Source of the DNA: CAZEAN01 sp964510225
GTDB taxonomy: Bacteria > Planctomycetota > Planctomycetia > Isosphaerales > Isosphaeraceae
Length of the DNA stretch: 64,000 nt
Direction of reading: 5' to 3'
Assembly (NCBI GenBank): GCA_964510225.1
Contig: CAZEAN010000015.1
Coordinates: forward strand, 1 to 64,000
In this document: one piece after another, positions 9,009 to 16,096 of the stretch
Position numbering within the stretch: the stretch's first letter is position 1
Layout: each line of letters starts with the position of its first letter
Notes under the pieces: model-generated
Databases searched by the model: none
The model's input: only the letters and a program-made list of their open reading frames with translations
What the model was told of the DNA's origin: nothing
Program-made: the position numbers and the translations under genes

Positions 9009-9902
9009 ATGCATTCGGAGTTCAGTTCTTCTGTTCGCTACCACGATCAGCGACATCTCGCGCGACTCGCGCTGGTGATCACTTGCATTGCGATCGCTAC
9101 GGGAGTCAGTTCCTCGACAGCTCGCGCGACTTCGATCGTATTTTCAACTGCGGGTAACGGAAACGTTCCCGGCGTCGGTGCGTTCCAAGACGAAGATCTG
9201 CTGCACTGGGATGGAACGAAGTACACCCTCTTCTTCGATGGGACCGCCAATAACCTCAATGCAGCCCTTGAAGATATTGATGCCGTCGATCGTTTTGGGA
9301 AGGGATTCATCTTCTCTCTGGCGTCGACAGGGAACGTTCCTGGGGTCGGTGCAATCCAGGACGAAGACTTGATCCAGTGGGACGGCACGAAATATAGTCT
9401 CTTCTTTGACGCGACGGCAAATGGACTCGGCGCTGGCGTTGACATCGATGCCGTGAGCATCATTAGCAAAACATCATTTATCTTCTCGCTTTCGAGCAAC
9501 TTCGCTATTCCGGGACTTGGGATCACCCAGGACGAAGACCTCATCAAGTGGGATGGCACCAAGTACACACTCTTCTTTGACGGAACCGCGAACGGCCTCG
9601 CCACCGGCGACACCGAGGACATTGATGCCGTCGACTTGATTAAAGGTGGCTTCGTCTTCTCAACACGAGGTGGCGGCACTGTCCCTGGCCTTGGTGCCTT
9701 TCAGGACGAAGACTTGATTCGGTGGGATGGTACCAAGTACTCCTTGTTCTTTGACGGGACCGCCAACAACCTTGATGCTACCGGCGAGGATATTGATGCA
9801 GTCTCGATCCCGGAACCGAGTACCTTCGGGCTCGTGGCTTCTGGACTCCTCCTTCCCGTCGCTGTGCGAAGGTTCCGTCGCTTCCGCCGAGTCCCTGCCT
9901 AA
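9009..9902 (+). CDS. PEP-CTERM protein made of four tandem repeats
   Basis: 297 aa. An N-terminal signal peptide (LALVITCIAIATGVSSS) is followed by four copies of a unit of about 60 aa with the core VPGLGAFQDEDLIRWDGT, then KYSLFFDGTAN and EDIDAV. The end is a classic PEP-CTERM tail: IPEPSTFGL, a hydrophobic helix and a run of arginines. Such tails are recognised by an exosortase and the protein is delivered to the surface or biofilm matrix; no exosortase is in the window. The DEDI..WDGT..LFFDG pattern recalls propeller-like surface repeats, so a four-bladed or solenoid adhesive domain is possible (inference). ATG 9009 was chosen for AGGAG 8 nt upstream. Confidence 0.85.
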   Translation: MHSEFSSSVRYHDQRHLARLALVITCIAIATGVSSSTARATSIVFSTAGNGNVPGVGAFQDEDLLHWDGTKYTLFFDGTANNLNAALEDIDAVDRFGKGFIFSLASTGNVPGVGAIQDEDLIQWDGTKYSLFFDATANGLGAGVDIDAVSIISKTSFIFSLSSNFAIPGLGITQDEDLIKWDGTKYTLFFDGTANGLATGDTEDIDAVDLIKGGFVFSTRGGGTVPGLGAFQDEDLIRWDGTKYSLFFDGTANNLDATGEDIDAVSIPEPSTFGLVASGLLLPVAVRRFRRFRRVPA

Positions 9903-9957
9903 AGTCTCATAGCTGCTGATGTTTTCACAACATCGAAGCAACTTTGGGGCCCGGCGG

Positions 9958-10040
9958 CGCTCCGTCCTGAATAGCTCGGCCTCCTCGGTGGCGGCGTCCC
10001 GCTGCGCCACCTCAGGGCCGATCTGTCAGGTCTACGCTAC
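9958..10040. repeat. 83-bp conserved element, copy A (downstream of the decayed FGE end)
   Basis: Matches 11324-11406 with only three mismatches that I can see, although the FGE coding sequences next to each copy have diverged strongly. It contains a perfect 7-bp hairpin, GGTGGCG at 9987-9993 with CGCCACC at 10005-10011. Relative to the minus-strand FGE remnant it begins about 15 bp after the stop. It has no start-to-stop gene of its own, though it encodes AQRDAATEEAELFRTER in an open minus frame in both copies. Confidence 0.85.
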
Positions 10041-10054
10041 ATGCTTGCTTGGTG

Positions 10055-10235
10055 CTACCGCGCCTCCTGAACCGCGGCACGCCGGAAACCGTCGCTGTCG
10101 TACCGGTCCGACGGCGTGCTCCCGTAGCGACACGCAGCGCGCGCCGTCGGACCAGGAGCCGCCCCGAAGGACACGGTCAGTGCCCGCATCCGCTGGACCG
10201 CTTGGATCCATGCCTCCACTTTGAGTGGCGGGCAA
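10055..10235 (-). pseudogene. Decayed 3' end of an FGE-sulfatase-like gene
   Basis: Minus-strand reading gives SGGMDPSGPADAG and VLRGGSW, matching SGGMDPSGPVTSADG and VFRGGSW of the intact gene at 11444-13936. After GGSW the frame is lost. RAACRYGSTPSDRYDSDGFR then continues in another frame to a TAG at 10055-10057, matching RAAYRLRNAPSDRGDALGFR. The gap between the conserved blocks is 10 nt here and 21 nt in the intact gene, so an 11-nt loss explains the shift. Nothing of the kinase part remains. Its position just before Rpn-like gene 1 mirrors the kinase-FGE gene next to Rpn-like gene 2. Confidence 0.8.
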
Positions 10236-10249
10236 GGGAGGAATCCAAC

Positions 10250-11221
10250 TTGAGCATTGAACCCGAGTCTCAACCCTACGATCGGAGCACCAAGTGGCTC
10301 ATTCAGCACTACCCTGAGTCCTTGCTCAGATGCCTCGGGGGGATTGAGGGGATCGAATCTTGTACGCTCACCCTCGGGGAGATTGTCCAGCCCAGGAAGT
10401 GGCCCGATGCGCTCTTCGAAGTCCGGCTGCAGGGGGAAACCAGGTCAGACTTCATCCTCCTGGAGGTCGCGACTTATCCAGATAAACGACTCGACGACCA
10501 GATCCTCGGCGACGCGATGCTCGCCTACTTCAAGTACAACAAGCTCCCCGAAATCATCAGCATCATCTTGCGGCCGCGCGGCAATTACGAAGTCGCGGGA
10601 TCGGCTTCGCTTGTCAGCCGCCTCGATTGCGCTGGCTTCGACTGGCGCTGGAAGGTCGTGGAGCTTTGGAAACTCAAGGCCGATGACTTGCTCGCGACCG
10701 GTGAGCTTGGCGTCTTGCCTTGGCTGGCGCTGACCGAGATCGACGGTGATCCCGAACCCCTCTTCCGTGAATCACGACGTCGGATCGTCACACAAGCCAC
10801 CACGGGCCAAGCCGCGAACATCCTCGCGGTCACTTGGGTCCTCGCGAGTTTGCGTTATGATGATACAGCGTGGTTGACCCAGCTCTTTGGAGGGAGAGAA
10901 GCGATGTTGGAATCACCTGTTCTCCGCGAACTCTGGCACGAGTGGACCACCGAAGCCCGACAAAAAGCACTCATCGAGGGACGACAAGAGGGACGACAAG
11001 AGGGACGACAAGAAGGGCTCCAGGAGGGACGGCAAGAGGGGATTCTCTTCGCGAAACGGGAGACCGTCGCCAAGATCCTTCAGAGTCGGCTGGGGGTTGA
11101 TGAGTCCGCGTTGCATGAGGCATTGGCCAAGATTAGCGACCCATCCCAATTAGACGAACTGGCCATTGTCGCGGCGACCTGTCCCGATTGGGAGACGTTC
11201 CAAGCCCGGTTGAGTTCCTGA
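10250..11221 (+). CDS. Rpn/DUF4351-like putative nuclease, paralog 1
   Basis: 323 aa from a TTG start with AGGGAGGA 8 nt upstream. The paralog at 14205 starts at the equivalent TTG. The N-terminal two thirds look like a PD-(D/E)xK-type fold: PDALFEV, then FILLEVATYP, then LPEIISIILRPRGNYEV. The catalytic E-x-K/Q of Rpn nucleases reads E-V-A here. After a hydrophilic linker of five EGRQ/EGLQ units the C-terminus resembles DUF4351 (VAKILQSRLGVDESAL onward). Rpn proteins nick DNA or promote recombination in enterobacteria. Whether this one is active is unclear given the altered motif. It is similar over its whole length to the gene at 14205. Confidence 0.75.
   Translation: MSIEPESQPYDRSTKWLIQHYPESLLRCLGGIEGIESCTLTLGEIVQPRKWPDALFEVRLQGETRSDFILLEVATYPDKRLDDQILGDAMLAYFKYNKLPEIISIILRPRGNYEVAGSASLVSRLDCAGFDWRWKVVELWKLKADDLLATGELGVLPWLALTEIDGDPEPLFRESRRRIVTQATTGQAANILAVTWVLASLRYDDTAWLTQLFGGREAMLESPVLRELWHEWTTEARQKALIEGRQEGRQEGRQEGLQEGRQEGILFAKRETVAKILQSRLGVDESALHEALAKISDPSQLDELAIVAATCPDWETFQARLSS
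10976..11035 (+). repeat. 12-bp tandem repeat coding for EGRQ units
   Basis: Five consecutive 12-bp units, GAGGGACGACAA three times and two variants, encode EGRQ, EGRQ, EGRQ, EGLQ, EGRQ. It lies in the linker of Rpn-like gene 1. The paralog has only a single partial unit (EGRQEG), so the length has changed since duplication, probably by replication slippage. Confidence 0.9.
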
Positions 11222-11323
11222 ACATCTCGATTCGACACCGCAACATCGTCCGGCCGGGTAAAAAACGGTCTGATCAACAAGCTTGGCATTGTAACTATTA
11301 CAACCGTCCAGACCACCGCCGAA

Positions 11324-11406
11324 CGCTCCGTCCTGAACAGCTCGGCCTCCTCGGTGGCGGCGTCCCGCTGCGCCACCTCTGGGCCGATCTGTCAGGACTA
11401 CGCTAC
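11324..11406. repeat. 83-bp conserved element, copy B (downstream of the intact kinase-FGE gene)
   Basis: Near-identical to 9958-10040. The 7-bp hairpin is kept (11353-11359 with 11371-11377, loop 11 nt). It lies about 40 bp past the stop codon of the minus-strand kinase-FGE gene. Similarity to copy A fades on the far side at about 11323. See the finding on this pair. Confidence 0.85.
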
Positions 11407-11443
11407 GTGCCTGCTTGCGTGCGTGCCCGCACGCCCGCACTGC

Positions 11444-13936
11444 TCACGACGGCTCCTGGACCAGGGCGCCTCGAAAGCCGAGGGCGTCGCCGCGGTCCGA
11501 TGGAGCGTTGCGGAGGCGGTACGCCGCCCGCGCGTGCTGCGCGACGTGGCCCCAAGAACCGCCACGGAACACCCCATCGGCGGACGTGACTGGACCACTT
11601 GGATCCATGCCTCCACTCAATTGACCCGCGTACTTGTCTAGACACCACTCCAAAACGTTGCCATGCGTATCATAAAGCCCCCAACCGTTGCTCGGATAGC
11701 TACCCACCGGCGTCGGACGACCTACCTTCCCCTCGAAGTTCGCCTGCTTAGCATTGATCGAACTTCCAAACCAGTACGCCGTCGTCGTCCCCGCACGGCA
11801 CGCGTACTCCCACTGCGCTTCCGTCGGTAACGTGTACTTCCAACCTTCCGCTAACCGACCCGCACCACGCTCCTGTTCCGTCAACTTGCGAAAAAACTCC
11901 ATTGCATCTTCCCAAGACACGCTTTCCACCGGAAACCGAGACGTATCGATGCCGGCGACCTTGTCTTTTCCACGTCCACTCGCAGAAAACTTGCTCGGAT
12001 TATTGCCCATAATCTGCTCATACTCCTGCTGCGTCACTGGATACTTACCCAGCCAGAAACCATGCGACAGCGTTACCTCTACCTGATCTTCGTCGTCATA
12101 ACGATTCGGCTCATCGGGCGGACTCCCCATGCGGAACTTTCCAGGGGGACACCAGCAGAACGCCATCTGCAAGCCATTATCGGAACGTTCTTGACCAGCC
12201 TGAGTCCCTTCAAAAGGATCAGTCTGAACCGATGTAGGAACGATGATTTGCTCAGCCTGGGTGACGATCTGGCGTTCCGGTTGCTGAACCGGTGCGTCAA
12301 CGTCAATTGTCTGGGGATACGCTTCGAGGAAGGCAACGGCGTCTTGAGGGGGTTCGTCGATCGTCCGTCGGAGCGAGCGGGTCAGCAGTTCGCGTAATCC
12401 TTCAGGAACATGGCGAGGATGATAGCGGTCGACCCGGCGCTGTTCGGGAGTCTGATAAGTCAAGCAATAATAGAGTGAGGCAGCCAACGAGTAGACATCG
12501 GAAACTGGCTCTGGGCGTTCGCCGCGGAGCTGCTCGGGCGAGGCGAATTCATGGGTCAAGCCGCTGGGACCGGCCACCGTGTGGACCGAAGTGCCCCCGG
12601 TCCGTCGTGCGAGACCAAAGTCGATCAAGACCGGCGTTCCGTCGGCTCGGACCATCATGTTCGATGGCTTCACGTCACCATGGACAATCCCTGCGCGGTG
12701 TGCTTCGGCAAGCCCCGCAGCAACGCCTCGGAAATGATCGAGGATTTCTTCGAGACCCAACGACTGGCGAGCAAGCCGACGCTCCAGGGTTTCGCCGTCG
12801 ATAAACTCCATGACGAAGAAATGGCGTCCGGCTTCGTCGCCGAAGTCGATCACTTCAACGAGGTTCGGATGCCCCGCGATCCGGCTCAAGGCGAGAATCT
12901 CCTTGCGAAACCGTCGACGGAAGCCTGAATCCCCCGCCAGTTCGGTCTGCAAAACCTTCAGCGCGGCCACCCGCTCGCCATCGGTCGCCTTGAAGACGAG
13001 ACCCATCCCGCCGCGACCAATCCGGGCTTCAAGCTTCCAATCGCCCAAAGTGTCCCCGATGCGGATCTCGTCGGCATCGCTGTTCTCGCTGGTCGTCTCG
13101 GTGGCGATTTTGTGCTGAGTCGCGCCGGTGACCCGGTTCCGGAGGTCGGTCAGTTCAGGATCGTGAGGTCGAAGACTGACCGCCGCACTGAGCTGACGAT
13201 CTCCGGCCCGCCAACGTTCGTCGAGATAAGAACAATAGGCCAACGCGACATTCGCCGACGACGACTTGGGCTCGATCTCGGAAAGCCGACCAAAGACGGA
13301 TCGTGCCGTCTCGGTACTACCATCAAGTAACGCCTTGACCCCAACCCGATACAACTCCAAGCCTTCGACGAAGCGGGCATCTGTAATCCGATCTTGCTGG
13401 ACCGCCGCATGCAGCTCCTCCACGATCGGCCCGAACCGTCCCGCCACGCGCTGCAAGAGTTCGCGGAACTCTTCAAGCATGTCCCGAGCATATTGCTGCT
13501 CCTCCAGCATCCGACGCTGTTGCGCTTCGACGCGATCGAAGCCATCATGGATGATTCGATCGGTCTGACGCGTTGCTTCACAATACGCATCGCGAAATTC
13601 GGCATCGGTCCTCAAGAGCTTCCCGAGCATCTTCTCAACCGAGTCGATCTGACCCTGCTGCTGGGCAATCTGCTCCACGATCGATCCCAGCTTGCCATCG
13701 AGCAAGACAGCGACGACGGACTCGATCTTCTCAAGGTCGCTCTTTGAGAATCCCTCGGCCTGCAACTCCTGAAGATCGAACTCGTCCCGTGCCGCTTCGT
13801 GGGTCTTTTCCAATACCTTCAAGCAGAGGGTTGCCACAGGGGCCGGTGCGATCCAAGGAAGCACGGCCTCGGCCGCAAACCGAGCTGCGGTCCCATAGCG
13901 CTTCACAAACGTAATGAGTTTTGACGGCCCCGCCAT
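11444..13936 (-). CDS. Ser/Thr protein kinase fused to an FGE-sulfatase-like (C-type-lectin-fold) domain
   Basis: 830 aa. Residues 1-180 are helical with likely coiled coils. Residues 190-265 look TPR-like. The kinase spans roughly 300-535: glycine loop IGRGGMGLVF near 306, ALKVL lysine near 327, HGDVKPSN near 419 (HGD instead of HRD), DFGLAR near 439. The FGE-like domain occupies about 585-828, with MGSPPDEPNRYDDEDQ, LPTEAQWEYACRAGTTTAYW, GLYDTHGNVLEWC, FRGGSW and GFRGALV. The GGSW...RAAYR stretch has no cysteines, so it cannot be a normal formylglycine-generating enzyme; the fold more likely binds a ligand. ATG 13936 was chosen (GGGAG 10 nt upstream). An open extension to 14212 would overlap the divergent Rpn-like gene 2 and is not protein-like. 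Confidence 0.85.
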   Translation of the reverse strand: MAGPSKLITFVKRYGTAARFAAEAVLPWIAPAPVATLCLKVLEKTHEAARDEFDLQELQAEGFSKSDLEKIESVVAVLLDGKLGSIVEQIAQQQGQIDSVEKMLGKLLRTDAEFRDAYCEATRQTDRIIHDGFDRVEAQQRRMLEEQQYARDMLEEFRELLQRVAGRFGPIVEELHAAVQQDRITDARFVEGLELYRVGVKALLDGSTETARSVFGRLSEIEPKSSSANVALAYCSYLDERWRAGDRQLSAAVSLRPHDPELTDLRNRVTGATQHKIATETTSENSDADEIRIGDTLGDWKLEARIGRGGMGLVFKATDGERVAALKVLQTELAGDSGFRRRFRKEILALSRIAGHPNLVEVIDFGDEAGRHFFVMEFIDGETLERRLARQSLGLEEILDHFRGVAAGLAEAHRAGIVHGDVKPSNMMVRADGTPVLIDFGLARRTGGTSVHTVAGPSGLTHEFASPEQLRGERPEPVSDVYSLAASLYYCLTYQTPEQRRVDRYHPRHVPEGLRELLTRSLRRTIDEPPQDAVAFLEAYPQTIDVDAPVQQPERQIVTQAEQIIVPTSVQTDPFEGTQAGQERSDNGLQMAFCWCPPGKFRMGSPPDEPNRYDDEDQVEVTLSHGFWLGKYPVTQQEYEQIMGNNPSKFSASGRGKDKVAGIDTSRFPVESVSWEDAMEFFRKLTEQERGAGRLAEGWKYTLPTEAQWEYACRAGTTTAYWFGSSINAKQANFEGKVGRPTPVGSYPSNGWGLYDTHGNVLEWCLDKYAGQLSGGMDPSGPVTSADGVFRGGSWGHVAQHARAAYRLRNAPSDRGDALGFRGALVQEPS

Positions 13937-14204
13937 CGTGCTGCTACTCCCAGTCCGATTCCACATCATTCTTGCTCTCCCAAACGATTCTAACATGAAG
14001 GGTAGTCGCGGTTGCATCGAGGCAGGACGGGGAGCTATTCGTCGGAGAGCCGCTGAGATTGAGTTCGACTCCCGGAAATCTGAACGGGGCTGAAGCGTCG
14101 CGCGGAAGTCGGCTGGCTTGGAGTCGCTACCCGAAGTCTCAGAGACAATGTGACTGAACCAGCTTCCTGAGACGATAATGTAACTACCCGAGGAGAACCT
14201 TGCG

Positions 14205-15104
14205 TTGAGCACTGAACCAGAAGGTCACCCCTACGACCGCAGCACCAAGTGGTTGATCGAGCACTTCCCCGAGGCCATCCTTGAAGGATTGGCGGGGCTC
14301 AAAGGGATCCGTTCGTGTCGGCCCATCCAAGCGGAACTGGTTCAGCCGCGACTCCTCCCCGACGGCCTCTTCGAAGTCCAATTCAACGACCACAACGAGA
14401 CCGAGATTGTGGTCTTGGAAGTCGCCACCTACCCCTTGAAAACGCTCGATGACCAAGTCCTCCGCAACGCATTGATGGCGACCTTGAAGTACAAGAAGCT
14501 TCCCGAGATCATTACCCTGATCTTGAGCCCGCGCGGAAACTACGAAGTCGTCGGCACTGCCGAATTGATCAGCGGTCGTGAGACCGCAGCCGTCCGTTGG
14601 CGCTGGAAAGTCATCGAGCTTTGGAAACTGAAGGCGACGGACTTGCTCACGAGCGGCGATCTCGGCGTCCTTCCGTGGCTTGCACTCACTCAGATCGATG
14701 GCGACCCCGAACCCCTCTTCCGTGACGCCCGAGAACGAATCGAAGAGCAAGCCCCGACCGATCAAGCGGCTAATATGCTCGCGGTCAGTTGGGTCTTAGC
14801 CGGGTTACGGTATGATGATACGGAGTGGCTCTCCAAAATCTTCGGAGGACGTGAGGCAATGCTCGACTCATCCGTATTACGTGAACTCAGAGATGAATGG
14901 ACCACCGAAGGACGACAGGAAGGTGCGCTGGGGACAGGTCGTAAACTGATCGTCAAGATCCTCCAGAATCGTTTCGGTATCGAGGGCTCTGCGTTGGAAG
15001 AGTCGTTAGCCAAGGTTAGGGACGAAGCAACTCTCGACGAACTCGCTGAGTTCGCGCTCCATTGTCCAGACTTGCAGTCGTTTCGGAATCGGATCCACGG
15101 ATAA
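14205..15104 (+). CDS. Rpn/DUF4351-like putative nuclease, paralog 2
   Basis: 299 aa from TTG, with AGGAG 9 nt upstream. It aligns end to end with the protein at 10250: PYDRSTKWLIEHFPEA, PDGLFEV, VVLEVATYP, KLPEIITLILSPRGNYEV, WRWKVIELWKLKA, LGVLPWLALTQIDGDPEPLF, EWTTEGRQEG. The candidate PD-(D/E)xK acidic pair is kept but the lysine/glutamine position is alanine again (E-V-A), so the change is shared by both copies and not a recent lesion. It is divergent from the kinase-FGE gene, whose ATG is 268 bp away, so the two may share a control region. Confidence 0.75.
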   Translation: MSTEPEGHPYDRSTKWLIEHFPEAILEGLAGLKGIRSCRPIQAELVQPRLLPDGLFEVQFNDHNETEIVVLEVATYPLKTLDDQVLRNALMATLKYKKLPEIITLILSPRGNYEVVGTAELISGRETAAVRWRWKVIELWKLKATDLLTSGDLGVLPWLALTQIDGDPEPLFRDARERIEEQAPTDQAANMLAVSWVLAGLRYDDTEWLSKIFGGREAMLDSSVLRELRDEWTTEGRQEGALGTGRKLIVKILQNRFGIEGSALEESLAKVRDEATLDELAEFALHCPDLQSFRNRIHG

Positions 15105-15262
15105 GAACGATCCCTGCGAATCGCCAGAGGATCAGGTGTCATGTTCTTAGTGGTTCGTTAAGCTGAACTGATCGCCTGGTGGAGGAATCAGATTGGTCCG
15201 AACCTCCACCCCTTGAAGCTACCTGGTTCTCTTCCAGCCACCATTGAACGCCGAGTGATCTC

Positions 15263-15604
15263 ATGAAGGTCGAAGTCAGTTGCGATACGCCAATCACTGA
15301 AGCGGTCCTGAACGGAGTTGTGACTGCGGTCGAGGACGGACTTGCGCGATTTCGGGATCGACTAACGCGTGTGGAGGTTCACTTGAAGGATGTCGACCAC
15401 ACCAACCACCGGGACATGAACACTCTTTGTAACCTTGAGGCTCGACCCGCCAGCAGCCAACCAGTCTTCGTCAGCCATCGAGGCCCATCGTTAGAAGAGT
15501 CCGTTGAAGGAGCGATCGGGAAGATGGACCGCCACCTTGATACAATATTCGGAAGGTCGGACTCACCAAGAGGCGGGCCGTCCGCGAGCGGGCTACCCAC
15601 CTGA
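15263..15604 (+). CDS. HPF/RaiA-family ribosome-associated protein
   Basis: 113 aa. MKVEVSCDTPITEAV begins the first strand, followed by a helix, the strand RVEVHLKDVDHTNHRD, then NLEARPASSQPVFVSHRGP and the last helix SLEESVEGAIGKMDRHLDTIFG. This strand-helix-strand-strand-strand-helix order is that of hibernation factors, which bind the 30S subunit in slow growth. It is shorter than long HPF and lacks the C-terminal dimerisation domain, so it would act like short HPF or YfiA. The basic ribosome-facing residues are weakly conserved, so the role is inferred from fold. Confidence 0.72.
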   Translation: MKVEVSCDTPITEAVLNGVVTAVEDGLARFRDRLTRVEVHLKDVDHTNHRDMNTLCNLEARPASSQPVFVSHRGPSLEESVEGAIGKMDRHLDTIFGRSDSPRGGPSASGLPT

Positions 15605-15755
15605 GCCAACCTAGAACGTCAGGACAACCAACGATGTCCGTCTAGGCTGAGACTGAGTCAAGTGTTGACGTCGCTACACTTTGGCAGTAGGCGACCGTCG
15701 CAGACAACAGTACTGATTCGCCACGAAGTTCAACCCTGGTTGCGCGGAGGAGAAA

Positions 15756-15929
15756 ATGTCAGATCAGAACCCACCCCAAGACGATCGGGCTCCTAAGAAG
15801 AGCATTGAAGAGAAAGCGCACATCTTGGCAGAACGGATTAAACGATCTGGCAAGACCACTCGGGCCAAAGGCCACGTCAGTGCGAGTACTCGACGGAACC
15901 AAGCAAAACGCGACGAACATAATTCTTGA
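15756..15929 (+). CDS. Very small basic protein
   Basis: 57 aa: begins MSDQNPPQDDRAPKKS and ends RRNQAKRDEHNS, rich in Lys/Arg with a short amphipathic helix EEKAHILAERIKR in the middle. GCGGAGGAG lies just upstream of the ATG, an unusually strong site for this window. It lies 150 bp after the HPF-like gene on the same strand. No family is recognised. The charge suggests nucleic-acid or ribosome contact (inference). Confidence 0.6.
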   Translation: MSDQNPPQDDRAPKKSIEEKAHILAERIKRSGKTTRAKGHVSASTRRNQAKRDEHNS

Positions 15930-16096
15930 CCGCCGCTCTCAGGAAAAAGATTAGTCGTCGCATCCGGGTTGAACTGTCCCAACGTGCAGTCGTGCCGGAA
16001 TCGAACTCACTGATGTTGTACTGGGCGCATCGAAACGCCTTCGACGACGCCCAGAGCTAACAACGCAGCGAGAGAAATCAGAAGTGAACGACTAAC

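Noticed and set aside
15984..16016. tRNA-like 3' end on the minus strand (GAGTTCGATTCCGGC)
   Set aside because: The T-loop-like string is there, but the two sides of the T-stem (GTGAG and CCGGC) do not pair, and no acceptor, D or anticodon arms can be drawn. At best a remnant; not called.
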